Counted from the stretch's first letter, positions 1 to 8,626 are shown. The stretch is DNA of 40,995 nucleotides from Pseudochrobactrum kiredjianiae (GCF_030362795.1 NZ_JAUCBM010000019.1:1-40995); one strand, 5' to 3'. Notes: generated by a model not told the origin, from the sequence alone. Numbers and translations are program-made.

Positions 1-762
1 GATGTCGATACCTTTATCATGCAGGCCGGTGTTGACGGGCAGCTTTATGAAGGCGAAACCGGCAAACTCATCGGTGGTATCACCGGCCAATATGGCAAGG
101 CGAATTCCAAAATCACTTCCGATCATGGTGATGGTAAAATCGATACCCATGGCTGGGGTCTTGGCGGCACGCTGACATGGTATGATGATAATGGTTTCTA
201 TGCTGACGCTCAGGCGCAAGCTATGTGGTATGACAGTGATCTCAACTCAACCACCGCCAATCAATCGCTGATCAACGGCAATAAGGGCTTCGGCTATGGT
301 CTGAGCCTTGAAGGGGGCAAGCGCATTGATCTCGATGATAACTGGTCGCTGACACCACAGGCGCAACTGGTCTGGTCGTCGGTGAAGTTTGATACATTCA
401 CTGATGCATGGGAGGCATCTGTCTCCAATCGCAATGGTGATAGTCTCAATGCACGGCTGGGTCTCTCGGCGGATTACCGGAACGCTTGGGCAGCGAGCAG
501 TGGCATGATCGCGCGTTCCCATCTCTATGGCATTGTTAATCTTTATCAGGAGTTCATGAGCGGCAACAAAGTCACGGTTGCTGACGTGGATTTCAGAAAT
601 GAGAATGACACGACATGGGGCGGGATCGGTGCTGGCGGTACTTACGCATGGGCGGATGATAAATATGCACTCTATGGTGAGGGTTCGCTTAACACTAGCC
701 TCAGCAATTTTGCTGATAGCTATGCGGTCAAAGGCACTGTCGGCTTCAGGGTGAAGTGGTAA
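1..762 (+). CDS. Autotransporter beta-barrel domain (3' end, partial)
   Basis: The reading frame is open from the first base, so the gene starts upstream of the window. The visible ~254 residues look like an autotransporter translocator: alternating amphipathic strands rich in Gly, Tyr, Trp and Asp (for example QAQAMWYDSDLNS, GYGLSLEGGKRID, PQAQLVWSSVKFD) and a last strand ending in an aromatic residue (GTVGFRVKW), as expected for an outer-membrane barrel recognised by the BAM machinery. In the type Va family this C-terminal barrel of about 270 residues anchors an exported passenger in the outer membrane. The passenger is outside the window, so its function cannot be stated. The ATG at position 19 is internal and not the real start. 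No strong terminator follows the stop. A second, different autotransporter lies at 34176-37814. Confidence 0.85.
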   Translation, partial: DVDTFIMQAGVDGQLYEGETGKLIGGITGQYGKANSKITSDHGDGKIDTHGWGLGGTLTWYDDNGFYADAQAQAMWYDSDLNSTTANQSLINGNKGFGYGLSLEGGKRIDLDDNWSLTPQAQLVWSSVKFDTFTDAWEASVSNRNGDSLNARLGLSADYRNAWAASSGMIARSHLYGIVNLYQEFMSGNKVTVADVDFRNENDTTWGGIGAGGTYAWADDKYALYGEGSLNTSLSNFADSYAVKGTVGFRVKW

Positions 763-828
763 GTAGGCTCTCAGACGCAGGTGCTGTATAGCCAATGTGG
801 CATCGTAACCTTAATTTTGGAACAAGCA

Positions 829-981
829 TGAAAGGCGATAATAAACTGTGGCTGAAGCTGCGTGGCTGTATTTCCGCTTTCGTTAAGCTCTCGCATGGTT
901 GAGTATATGCTGGTTTATCAAGGATCGTCGTTGTCCATAAAACTGTGCACGAGTGGGCTGAAAAACTCGGACGAGAATATG
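829..981 (+). pseudogene. Possible IS6-type transposase N-terminal relic
   Basis: Within the 423-base gap after the autotransporter, one frame reads MKGDNKLWLKLRGCIS..., meets an in-frame TGA at 900-902, continues as VYAGLSRIVVVHKTVHEW and AEKLGREYA, then stops again. The second part resembles the IS6-family N-terminus, where an LSxRDVEExLxxRGIxV element is followed by SYETVRxWxxKFGxxYA. No catalytic DDE region follows and no terminal inverted repeats were recognised. This is a weak, pattern-based assignment; the rest of the gap (763-828 and 982-1185) shows nothing I can name. Confidence 0.25.
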
Positions 982-1185
982 CCTGAAATGTACGTAATAT
1001 CAACACTATAGGAAGAATTACGTTTACACTCAGGTTGATATTACAGCGCACTTCTGATTGTCGGCCAAGAAAAACATAACCGCTTCCTGGTACGACAATG
1101 TTCGACCGGAGGCGGCATGCGAAATTTTTCATTTTTTAGCGAAAAAATAACTTACTAATCTTGCTAGAACAAGAAACTTTATATT

Positions 1186-2454
1186 TTACTCTTGGTCAAA
1201 TATCCCGTTGCTTAGAGTTGTTGTATAAATTTTGATCATCTCCTCAATTGACTGCCCCTCACGCCATTGTTGCAATTCAGAAGCTGCATTGAGTGCCGAT
1301 ATAATCAGATGACTGGCAATCAATGGATCTATGCGCCGGATGGATCCTTCTTGAATACCTGTAACAAGTATTCCCATTATTGAGAGTGTTATCTGATGGG
1401 TTTTTTGAAGCGCTGCGTCGCGGATAGCAGGCGGCATAGATTGACAAGCAGTCACCCGAAGGAATGGAAAGACCTCATTGAATTGAATTGCCAATACCGA
1501 AGACAGAAGACTGGACAGTTGTTTCCATGGTGAATTGTGAGTGCCGGAAACTTTGGTATATAGAGAGGTCAAGCGGCTGTGGCTGATCTGCCAGCAAGCA
1601 TTGATAAGATCATCTTTCGAGTCCAAATGATGATAAAAGCTTCCCTTCGTCCTTTTTAGTTCTGCCATAATTCTTGTCACAGAAGCACCGCGATAGCCGA
1701 TATCATTGATAAGTTTTGTAGCGGCGCATAGAAAGCTTTCCTGCTCAACGGAACTCGCAATGGCATCCGGTTCTAAGAACAGTGCATTGTTCGAGGTGTG
1801 GAATTCCCATGCGAGACCTCCATCAAGTATATCAAGGAAACGCTGTCTGACATTGGGGAAATCCCCGATTGCAAATTGGCCAAGCCAGACATTTTGCCAG
1901 AACACTGCTTCTATCAAAATATGTGCACGAACCGTGAAAAGGCGTCTGTGATCCTCATCGGCAGCTGGGCCAAAGAAACTCCGGACTTCACGGAAGAAAA
2001 TTCGATATTGCTCAAAAAGCCGAGCGCGTGCCGTTGCATCTATAGATCTTAGTTCGGACAGATTGGCAACTGGACGCCCCTCATTTTGCAAAGTGTCTGC
2101 GAAAGCGCATGAATAGAGATCAAGATAACGCGTGACGCGCTTTCTTGGGGTATTCTCCTGTCCTGCGCTCCGTGCCATGAGGGTTAGACGCTCAAGCGTG
2201 TCCTCGTAGATGGCTATTATCAGATGCTCCTTACGCCGGAAATAATAGGTCACAGCAGTCGTCTTTAAATCAAGAGCCTTGCCTACGTCGGCTAACGTCA
2301 TCCCCTGAATGCCCTTCTCGTTGAGGAGTATGACGGCAGCGTCAAGAATGCGTTGTTTTTGCCGCTCATAGCGGGAGCAGTCGTAATTTGTGGCAAGCCC
2401 TTCTGTGAGGTCACGGCCAGCACCGGATGGCATTCTAGATGAACGGTTACACAT
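1186..2454 (-). CDS. Tandem double TetR/AcrR-family transcriptional regulator
   Basis: The protein has about 422 residues, twice the usual TetR length, and carries two TetR-type DNA-binding domains. The first lies near residues 30-85 (RILDAAVILLNEKG, MTLADVGKALDLKTTAVTYY, FRRKEHL). The second lies near residues 235-290 (CAATKLINDIGYRGASVTRI, KRTKGSFYHHLDSKDDLI). Each HTH is followed by a helical stretch long enough for a ligand/dimerisation domain, so this looks like a genuine fusion of two repressors. I prefer the ATG at 2454 because AGGA and AGAG elements lie upstream; a GTG at 2472 would add six residues but has no visible ribosome-binding site. It is divergent from the decayed fatty-acid genes and emrAB-like genes at 2673-6647, which are the obvious candidate targets. 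Tandem TetR proteins are known near acyl-CoA genes in Alphaproteobacteria; the ligand here is unknown. Confidence 0.85.
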   Translation of the reverse strand: MCNRSSRMPSGAGRDLTEGLATNYDCSRYERQKQRILDAAVILLNEKGIQGMTLADVGKALDLKTTAVTYYFRRKEHLIIAIYEDTLERLTLMARSAGQENTPRKRVTRYLDLYSCAFADTLQNEGRPVANLSELRSIDATARARLFEQYRIFFREVRSFFGPAADEDHRRLFTVRAHILIEAVFWQNVWLGQFAIGDFPNVRQRFLDILDGGLAWEFHTSNNALFLEPDAIASSVEQESFLCAATKLINDIGYRGASVTRIMAELKRTKGSFYHHLDSKDDLINACWQISHSRLTSLYTKVSGTHNSPWKQLSSLLSSVLAIQFNEVFPFLRVTACQSMPPAIRDAALQKTHQITLSIMGILVTGIQEGSIRRIDPLIASHLIISALNAASELQQWREGQSIEEMIKIYTTTLSNGIFDQE

Positions 2455-2472
2455 GAGCTCTGCATTCCTCAC

Positions 2473-2672
2473 GAAACAATAAGGCGGGCAAATATTTGGT
2501 ATTGGCGAACACGCATTCTTATGCTTTGAATATCAGGTATGTAAAACATAAATTGAAATATAATATTGTTTTTAAGCATAATGCTATCAAATAACAACTT
2601 TTCACATATGCATTTCAAAAGAAAATCAATTTTTGAATATATAGTATTTATGGCAAAGGCTCAAGGAAAGTA
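2473..2672. promoter_or_regulatory. AT-rich divergent promoter region with candidate TetR palindrome
   Basis: This very AT-rich interval separates the double TetR gene from the genes to its right. It contains a perfect 11-base palindrome AGCATAATGCT (2575-2585) and a related inverted pair GCAT-TCTT-ATGC (2513-2524). Two sites with the same GCAT/ATGC half-sites would suit a repressor with two DNA-binding domains, but short AT-rich palindromes arise easily by chance. No convincing -35/-10 pair stands out. Confidence 0.3.
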
Positions 2673-3211
2673 ATGATGGATTTCAAATTTACCGGGAAGC
2701 AGCAGTATTTTCAGGAGCAAGTGCGGGGCTTCATGACAACCAAAGTGCGCCCGCAGCTAGCTCAATATGCTCGCGAACTTGAGACCGGCGAACGCTGGAC
2801 ACCTCTGACAACAATTGAAGACCTGAAACCAAAGGCGAAGGTAGCAGGACTGTGGAACTTGTTTATGCCACCCCATTCGGGTCAACCGCAGATTGATGAA
2901 AGCTTTGTTTTTGAAGGCACCCAGCTCAACAATCTTGAATATGCGCTTTGTGCTGAGGAAGTGCCTTAGCTGCATTTGACGGTGATCGTTGCAAACGGGA
3001 GCGCATTGTCTCGGCAGCTAAATATACGATTGAACGTGTTGGCACACTGGTCACCGAAGAGGCCATTCAAATACATGGTGGTATCGTTATGATCTGGGAA
3101 TTGCCGCTCTCACATTATGCCAAGCGGTTAACAATGATCAGTCATCAGTATGGCGATGAGGATCATCATCTCGACCGCTTTACTGCGTTGGCACATGCAA
3201 TGAACGGTTAA
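2673..3211 (+). pseudogene. Acyl-CoA dehydrogenase relic (internal deletion, apparently chimeric)
   Basis: Positions 2673-2969 encode the N-terminal ~98 residues of a FadE-like acyl-CoA dehydrogenase (MMDFKFTGKQQYFQEQVRGF; KAKVAGLWNLFMP; LNNLEYALCAEEVP) and then hit TAG. Shortly after, in a different frame (about 2972-3211), lies the C-terminal end of an acyl-CoA dehydrogenase (EEAIQIHGG; ELPLSHYAKRLTMI; QYGDEDHHLDRFTAL). Intact family members have about 380-400 residues, so the FAD- and substrate-binding middle is gone. The C-terminal part looks like the pimeloyl-CoA dehydrogenase small-subunit type, whereas the N-terminal part looks like a different FadE group, so the junction probably fuses two formerly separate genes. 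The product cannot be a working enzyme. Confidence 0.8.
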
Positions 3212-3249
3212 ATCCATCAGGAATTTCCCATTTCAGTCAGGAGAGAGAT

Positions 3250-3915
3250 ATGAGAGATGCCGTTATCGTATCTACCGCGCGCGCACCGATTGGCCGAGCC
3301 TATCGCGGTGCTTTTAATGCTACCCCGTCGCCCACACTTGCTGCACACGCAATCCGCGCGGCGGCGCGTTCAGGCATTGGTTCAACAGAGATTGATGATG
3401 TGATTATCGGCGCAGCGTTGCCGCAAGGCTTCCAGCAAACCATCGGCCGCACCGCCGCTCTTCGTGCCGGATTGCCGGTTACAGTCCCCGGCATGGTGCC
3501 GGACGTCTATATACAGATGCTGGAAACAGCTGAGATAGTCGCCAAGCGTTATGACATCAGGCGCGAGCGACAAGACACCTATACGCTGCGCTCACAACAA
3601 CGCACGGCCAAAGCACAGGTGGTGAGCGTTTTCGATCGTGAGATTGTTCCCGTTGCCGCGACGATGTCCGTAACAGACAAAGCAAGTGGCGAGATATCTT
3701 TAAAAGATGTGACGCTTGGCAAGGATGAAGGTAACCGGCCTGACACGACGATCGACGGACTAAGCCCGCGCATCGACCGAATTTACGGTCTGGCTGATGC
3801 GGGAGCAGCAATCACACGACTAAGCAGCCGTTCTGCAATCGGCAAGGACGTCGAGCGTTTTACCGATACGAACAAAACCGGCTCACAAGATGAAAAAGAG
3901 TCTCATCATGACTGA
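3250..3915 (+). pseudogene. Thiolase (acetyl-CoA acetyltransferase) relic
   Basis: The first ~80 residues are a normal thiolase N-terminus (MRDAVIVSTARAPIGRAYRG; GRTAALRAGLPVTVPGM). The sequence then jumps in frame to VPDVYIQMLETAEIVAKRY, omitting the segment of roughly 55-60 residues that carries the nucleophilic cysteine (usually DRQCSSG). Thiolase similarity ends around GNRPDTTIDGLSP; the last ~50 residues are not recognisable and the C-terminal catalytic His and Cys motifs are absent. An intact thiolase has about 390-400 residues; here 221 remain. A good Shine-Dalgarno (AGGAGAGAG) precedes the ATG, so it may still be translated. Its 3' end overlaps the start of the EmrA-like gene. With the dehydrogenase relic it marks a decayed beta-oxidation operon. 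Confidence 0.85.
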
Positions 3916-5092
3916 TACGAACAATATCGTGAAACATCCCGCAGTAGCAGATGAGAGCATATTGGAAGCAAGGCTGGATAGCCGTACGAATACAACGGCC
4001 AGAGTTTCCGATGATGCCGTATCTGAAACTATTTTGGGTGAAACCGAAATAGATCGTCGCAGATTGATCCGCCGCAAAGCAGGTTTTGCCCTGCTTCCGA
4101 TTGCGCTGCTCATAGGCGGTTATTTTTACATTACCGGCGGACGATATATGTCGACTGACAATGCCTATGTTCAGGCCGATATGGTGGGCGTCTCTACTGA
4201 TGTCTCGGGGTTGGTTACATCAATTAGCGTTCGTGAAAATGAACTGGTCAGAAAAGGACAGGTTTTATTCAGTTTGCGACCAGACAGTTTCCTTATAGCT
4301 GTAGCTGGTGCCAAAGCAGAGCTTGAGAACACGCGCAATAAAATCATCAGCCTTAAGGCTGAATATCAAAAGTCTCTAACGGCGACTAAACAAGCTGAAA
4401 TCAACATTCCTTATTATGAAACAATATTTAAACGTCAGCAAAACCTCGTTGCGAGTCATACGACATCACACGCCATTTTTGATCAGGCACAACATGATAT
4501 GGATGCGGCTCGCCAAATGGTTTCGGTCGCCAAAGCAGATGCGCAATTAGCACTTTCGCAACTAGGCGGCGATGTGAACCAACCTGTTGAACAAAATCCG
4601 CTTTATCAGGAAGCCAAAACCAAGGTGGATGAAGCGCAGCGTCAGCTTGATCATTCTGTTGTTCGCGCACCATTTGACGGGGTCGTTACCAATGTGAACT
4701 CTTTGCAGGTTGGCTCTTATCTGCAAGCCTCCCAACAGGCTTTTTCTTTGGTTTCATCCAACAATGTATGGATTGCTGCAAATCCGAAGGAAACAGAGCT
4801 GACGAATATCCAACCTGGTCAAAAGGTTGCAATATCGGTTGATACTTATCCCGGCATACAATGGGAAGGTATTGTGAGCAGCATCAGCCCTGCCTCCGGC
4901 TCAAGTTTCTCACTATTGCCTGCCCAAAACACATCAGGCAACTGGATCAAAGTGGTACAGCGCATTCCCATACGTGTTGCCATCAACAGTACTGATAGCA
5001 AGCCGATACTTCGCATAGGCATGAGCGCCAATCTGGAAGTCGATACCGGCCATTCACGGGGCTTGCCTTCTTTTATTACCAATATTTTTTGA
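3908..5092 (+). CDS. EmrA/HlyD-family membrane fusion protein of a multidrug efflux pump
   Basis: A periplasmic adaptor expected to link an inner-membrane MFS pump to an outer-membrane channel. After a ~70-residue cytoplasmic N-terminus there is one membrane anchor (FALLPIALLIGGYFYITGG), then the family motif STDNAYVQADMVGVSTDVSG starting the lipoyl half-motif, a long alpha-helical hairpin, and the second lipoyl half (VVRAPFDGVVTNVNSLQVGS) followed by the beta-barrel region. At 394 residues it matches EmrA-type length. I chose the ATG at 3908 because AGAG lies 7 bases upstream; an ATG at 3890 would add six residues without a better site. The EmrB-like gene starts 10 bases downstream, so both should be co-transcribed. 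The substrate is unknown. Base composition is more AT-rich than the genes to the right, which may reflect horizontal acquisition. Confidence 0.9.
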   Translation: MTDTNNIVKHPAVADESILEARLDSRTNTTARVSDDAVSETILGETEIDRRRLIRRKAGFALLPIALLIGGYFYITGGRYMSTDNAYVQADMVGVSTDVSGLVTSISVRENELVRKGQVLFSLRPDSFLIAVAGAKAELENTRNKIISLKAEYQKSLTATKQAEINIPYYETIFKRQQNLVASHTTSHAIFDQAQHDMDAARQMVSVAKADAQLALSQLGGDVNQPVEQNPLYQEAKTKVDEAQRQLDHSVVRAPFDGVVTNVNSLQVGSYLQASQQAFSLVSSNNVWIAANPKETELTNIQPGQKVAISVDTYPGIQWEGIVSSISPASGSSFSLLPAQNTSGNWIKVVQRIPIRVAINSTDSKPILRIGMSANLEVDTGHSRGLPSFITNIF

Positions 5093-5102
5093 AGTATTTG
5101 AC

Positions 5103-6647
5103 ATGTCAAACACTGCTGTTTCCCAACCTTTTATCATTGCGAATAGAGGCGCTATCAGTGCCTGCATTACTCTTGCGGTCATCATGCAGGCACTGGACAC
5201 GACAATCGCAAATGTGGCTCTGCCCTATATTCAGGGTAGCGTCGCGGCGAGCGCCGATCAGATTAACTGGGTGCTGACATCCTATATAGTCGCTGCAGCT
5301 ATCATGACGCCACCATCGGCATTTCTCGCCGCTAAATTTGGCCGCAAACGTGTTTTGCTGACAGCTATTGCCGGCTTTGTGGTTGCGTCTGTTTTATGTG
5401 GCTTGGCACAATCATTGCCGCAAATTGTAGGCTTTCGTTTGTTGCAAGGGCTTTTTGGTGCAGCGCTCATACCGCTGTCACAAGCGATCTTATTTGACAT
5501 TTATTTGCCCGAAGAGCGTGGTCCGGCTATGGCGCTATTTGGGGTTGCAGTTATGGTGGGGCCGGTTCTCGGGCCTGTTATTGGCGGATGGCTCACCGAT
5601 AAGATGAGTTGGCGTTGGGTTTTTTATATCAACGTACCTATCGGGGTTATTGCTTTCGCAGGCATTATGATCTTTGTAACAGAAACGAAAATCGACTTCT
5701 CGGCAAAGCTTGATTGGATTGGTTTTGGCTTGCTTAGTTTGGGGATCCTCACGCTACAGCTTTTTCTTGACAGAGGCGAGCAACTGGACTGGTTTTCTTC
5801 AAGCGAGATCGTAATTGAAGCAATCATTTGCGCCGCCGCATTCTATCTTCTGTTGATCCATACATTCACAACTAAAAACGCATTCGTCAGGCCGGAACTC
5901 TTTAAAGACCGTAATTTCGCGGTCAGTATATTATTCATCTTTATTATTGGTGTTACCTATCTGGCATCGCTTGCGTTAATGACACCCTATCTGCAAACAT
6001 TAATGGGCTATCCGGTTACTACAGCAGGTATTGTCATGGGGCCACGCGGCGTGGGCACTATGGTCTGCATGCTTATTGTTGGCCGTTTGATAGGTCGGGT
6101 GGATACACGATACCTTTTATTAGCCGGGTTAGGTCTCACAGCCATTGCTATGTATGAGATGACAGGATGGACACCTGATGTTTCACAATGGACTATTGTT
6201 CGTGTTGGTTTCATTCAAGGGGCAGGTCTTGGTTTTCTTTTCGTGCCATTGACAACAGTTGCATTCGCAACCTTACCAGCACATCTTCGCGGGGATGGTA
6301 CGGGGCTATATAATCTGTCACGAAATATAGGATCGAGTGTCGGTATTTCGATTGTGTCTGCGCTACTGACAGAAAATATTCAAGCTAACCATGCAGATAT
6401 TGCAACTTACGTAACACCGTTCAATCATAATTTTGATGCTTCAGCGGCCGTCCAGTTTTTGAATCCTTTTAAGGCTGGCGGACGTGCGCTATTAGATGGT
6501 GTTATAACTGAGCAAGCGACCGTCATTTCTTATATTGACGACTTTAAGTTACTTATGTTGATGGCGTTACTGGCTATGCCGCTTGTCTTTTTGCTTCAGA
6601 AACCAAAGCATGGTCAGGAAATCGAGCATCATATTGCTATGGAATAA
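5103..6647 (+). CDS. DHA2-family (EmrB/QacA) MFS drug efflux transporter
   Basis: A 514-residue integral membrane protein with the 14-helix DHA2 pattern. Visible family motifs are MQALDTTIANVALPYIQG in helix 1 (the D1-like motif of EmrB), LAAKFGRKRVLL (MFS motif A variant between helices 2 and 3), GFRLLQGLFGAALIPLSQAI and GVAVMVGPVLGPVIGGWL (antiporter motif C), and WRWVFYINVPIG. It is expected to export hydrophobic compounds in exchange for protons, acting with the EmrA-like protein just upstream. The ribosome-binding site is weak, consistent with translational coupling. The stop overlaps a downstream ATG (TAATG), giving a possible third, small cistron. The likely regulator is the double TetR protein encoded at 1186-2454. 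Confidence 0.92.
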   Translation: MSNTAVSQPFIIANRGAISACITLAVIMQALDTTIANVALPYIQGSVAASADQINWVLTSYIVAAAIMTPPSAFLAAKFGRKRVLLTAIAGFVVASVLCGLAQSLPQIVGFRLLQGLFGAALIPLSQAILFDIYLPEERGPAMALFGVAVMVGPVLGPVIGGWLTDKMSWRWVFYINVPIGVIAFAGIMIFVTETKIDFSAKLDWIGFGLLSLGILTLQLFLDRGEQLDWFSSSEIVIEAIICAAAFYLLLIHTFTTKNAFVRPELFKDRNFAVSILFIFIIGVTYLASLALMTPYLQTLMGYPVTTAGIVMGPRGVGTMVCMLIVGRLIGRVDTRYLLLAGLGLTAIAMYEMTGWTPDVSQWTIVRVGFIQGAGLGFLFVPLTTVAFATLPAHLRGDGTGLYNLSRNIGSSVGISIVSALLTENIQANHADIATYVTPFNHNFDASAAVQFLNPFKAGGRALLDGVITEQATVISYIDDFKLLMLMALLAMPLVFLLQKPKHGQEIEHHIAME

Positions 6648-6856
6648 TGATGATTATTATTGATGGCGAACGCTGCCGGAGGAAAATTCTAAGCCTCGCT
6701 CGCCGCCGTGCTGATGTGAATGATGTCATGGCAGATATGGCTGTGTCCGAAGAACAGGCATGCCAGATTCTCGGTCCACATCATCGCGATGCTGTATCAC
6801 GCAGGCTCGATCCTAGCTGTCAAACGGGACATTCCTGGAATATTGAACGCTTATAA
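6647..6856 (+). CDS. Small hypothetical protein overlapping the efflux gene stop
   Basis: A 69-residue frame starts in the TAATG overlap with the EmrB-like stop codon (alternative ATG at 6650), an arrangement typical of translational coupling. The product is charged and rich in Arg (GERCRRKILSLARRRADVND) and contains a possible short helix-turn-helix-like stretch (MADMAVSEEQACQILG). I do not recognise a family, and the C-terminus (PSCQTGHSWNIERL) has no distinctive feature. It may be a true small cistron, a relic of a longer gene, or a chance frame. Confidence 0.3.
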   Translation: MMIIIDGERCRRKILSLARRRADVNDVMADMAVSEEQACQILGPHHRDAVSRRLDPSCQTGHSWNIERL

Positions 6857-7110
6857 AAGCAGTGCTTGAAATTCACTGCACAGGGTTTATAAGCCAACGC
6901 CGAATCCTAATATTGTGGTTCAACATAACCCTGCCTTACTTTTCTAAACCATTTTTATTGTGCAACGATTTAAAGCACCGCATAGATCCGGATTGTTAGC
7001 AAAGCACCGCAGTTTTAAAAAATTGAAACTTGATTTCTCTCAATATGCGTATGGGCTGTGCTGATAACAGACTATAGTTTTAAGAGGATCAGGCCTGTTT
7101 CGAGGTCGCC
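6857..7110. promoter_or_regulatory. Non-coding leader with 11-base direct repeats
   Basis: The 254-base gap before the YcaD-like gene contains a short hairpin just after the small frame (GCAGTG...CACTGC, about 6861-6881) and two identical copies of AAAGCACCGCA at 6972-6982 and 7001-7011. Their starts are 29 bases apart, close to three helical turns, which would place two bound proteins on one face of the DNA. GAGG about 8 bases before the ATG at 7111 is the likely ribosome-binding site. Confidence 0.35.
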
Positions 7111-8400
7111 ATGTCTGCGCAACTGATAGCGATGATACTTGCCCCGCTTTTGGGATTGTTTATTGTCAGTATCGGCAACGGCTTCCTGTCATCATTGACG
7201 ACCCTGCGCCTGGACACAGCGGGCGCTTCTGCAACCGTGGTTGGTCTTGTTTCTTCAGCGTATTTTATCGGGCTTACACTGGGAGCCGTTTTTCATGATC
7301 GCCTGATCGCCCGTATTGGTCACATCCGCGCTTATAGTAGCTTTGCATGCCTCATTACCGTGAGTGTGTTGCTGCAAGGCATGTATTTCGATGTCTGGTT
7401 TTGGTTCGCACTGCGTTTGCTCTATGGCTGGGCAGCGATTGGTATTTTTCTGGTTATTGAAAGCTGGTTGCTATTAGCCTCCGACCAAAAAATGCGTGGA
7501 CGTATTTTGGCGCTGTATATGATTGCACTATACGGGTCGGGCATGCTGGGGCAAATCGCACTCGGTACGATTGACGCTTGGGGAGACGTCGCGCCGTTCA
7601 TGGCCGCAGCCATACTGGCATCACTCTCTGTTCTTCCGATCGTGATTTTGCCAAGGGTCACGCCGGTTGTTGAGCGTGTTGAAGCGCTTAATCCTTTGGA
7701 TTTGTTACGCATGACCCCGAGCGGTGTTATCGGTTGTTTCGGTTCGGGGATCGCTATCGCGGCAATATACGCGCTGTTACCACTTTATTTGCAGCGCACC
7801 GGACGTGATGTCGGCGAAATCGGTACAATGATGGCCAGTGTTATTCTGGGGGCTATGGTGCTGCAATATCCGGTCGGGCGATGGTCTGACCGGCAGGATC
7901 GCCGCATTGTGTTGATCACAATCAGTATTGCCTGCGTGGTATTATCCGCATTGATTATTGTGATACCGCCATCGTCACCTTTGCTGATTTTTGTGTTCTT
8001 TTTGCTGGGCGGCGCTATTTTTGCGATCTATCCTGTGGCAGTGAGCTTTGCGGCGGACAGCACATCAGCTGATGCGCTCGTGCGTATGATACAGGGGCTG
8101 CTGCTGATTAATTCTTTGGGATCTGCAATTAGTCCGCTTATTATCTCTCCGGTTATGGCCGCTATGGGCCCTGTCGGGCTTTTCTGGGCGCTCAGCATTC
8201 TCAATATTCTGATGGTGGGTTTCTTCGTTTGGAGGCGCGGTGCGCGTCCGGAATCAACCCCGACAGCGCCTTTTGCGCCCGCCACACCTTATTCACCTAT
8301 TGGTGCAGAATTGCGTGTGACAGATGAAATGATCCAAGGGGCGATTGAGAACGATAAAAACGACACGGTTCGTGTAGTCTTGCCTGAGCAGCAAAACTGA
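7111..8400 (+). CDS. YcaD-like MFS transporter
   Basis: A 429-residue, 12-helix major facilitator protein. The N-terminal half contains FIVSIGNGFLSSLTTLRL, SSAYFIGLTLGAVFHDRLIA with RIGHIRAYSS (the loop 2-3 motif), and RLLYGWAAIGIFLVIESWL, a combination typical of the YcaD subgroup. Helices 7-12 follow a hydrophilic central loop (PRVTPVVERVEALNPLDLL); the second-half motif appears as YPVGRWSDRQDRRIVL. A hydrophilic tail of about 50 residues follows the last helix. The substrate is unknown for most of this subgroup. It stands alone, transcribed toward the PPK2 gene 226 bases downstream, with two inverted repeats in between. Confidence 0.88.
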   Translation: MSAQLIAMILAPLLGLFIVSIGNGFLSSLTTLRLDTAGASATVVGLVSSAYFIGLTLGAVFHDRLIARIGHIRAYSSFACLITVSVLLQGMYFDVWFWFALRLLYGWAAIGIFLVIESWLLLASDQKMRGRILALYMIALYGSGMLGQIALGTIDAWGDVAPFMAAAILASLSVLPIVILPRVTPVVERVEALNPLDLLRMTPSGVIGCFGSGIAIAAIYALLPLYLQRTGRDVGEIGTMMASVILGAMVLQYPVGRWSDRQDRRIVLITISIACVVLSALIIVIPPSSPLLIFVFFLLGGAIFAIYPVAVSFAADSTSADALVRMIQGLLLINSLGSAISPLIISPVMAAMGPVGLFWALSILNILMVGFFVWRRGARPESTPTAPFAPATPYSPIGAELRVTDEMIQGAIENDKNDTVRVVLPEQQN

Positions 8401-8626
8401 AGCGAAGGCAATAGGGATGGTGTTGAATAAATCAGATATGCTGTGCTGCCTGATCAGTGCAGCATATGTGCATGTTTTCTAAATTAAAATGCCTGTCTTG
8501 CAGGATGCACTGCAAGAGTTAGAATAAGCACATTTATTGATGCTCTTTGAAGTATATGGCAATTTCTCGCTTTACCTGATGCCTGAAGGATAAGTACTAT
8601 CGGCAGATCAGAGAGAGGATCTTGTT
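8401..8626. promoter_or_regulatory. Intergenic region with two inverted repeats before ppk2
   Basis: Two stem-forming sequences lie here: ATATGCTG (8436-8443) pairing with CAGCATAT (8460-8467), and CTTGCAG (8497-8503) pairing with CTGCAAG (8510-8516) across a 6-base loop. Neither is followed by a clear T-run on the plus strand, so neither is a standard rho-independent terminator; they could end the upstream transcript weakly or act as operators for ppk2. A strong GAGAGAGG ribosome-binding site precedes the ATG at 8627. Confidence 0.3.

Noticed and set aside
247-795. 182-residue frame opposite the first autotransporter gene
   Set aside because: It is antisense to the barrel-coding frame, which has clear strand patterning; the antisense product shows no domain.
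746-1132. 128-residue minus-strand frame in the gap after the first autotransporter
   Set aside because: No family resemblance, no ribosome-binding site and it runs into the autotransporter 3' end; treated as chance.
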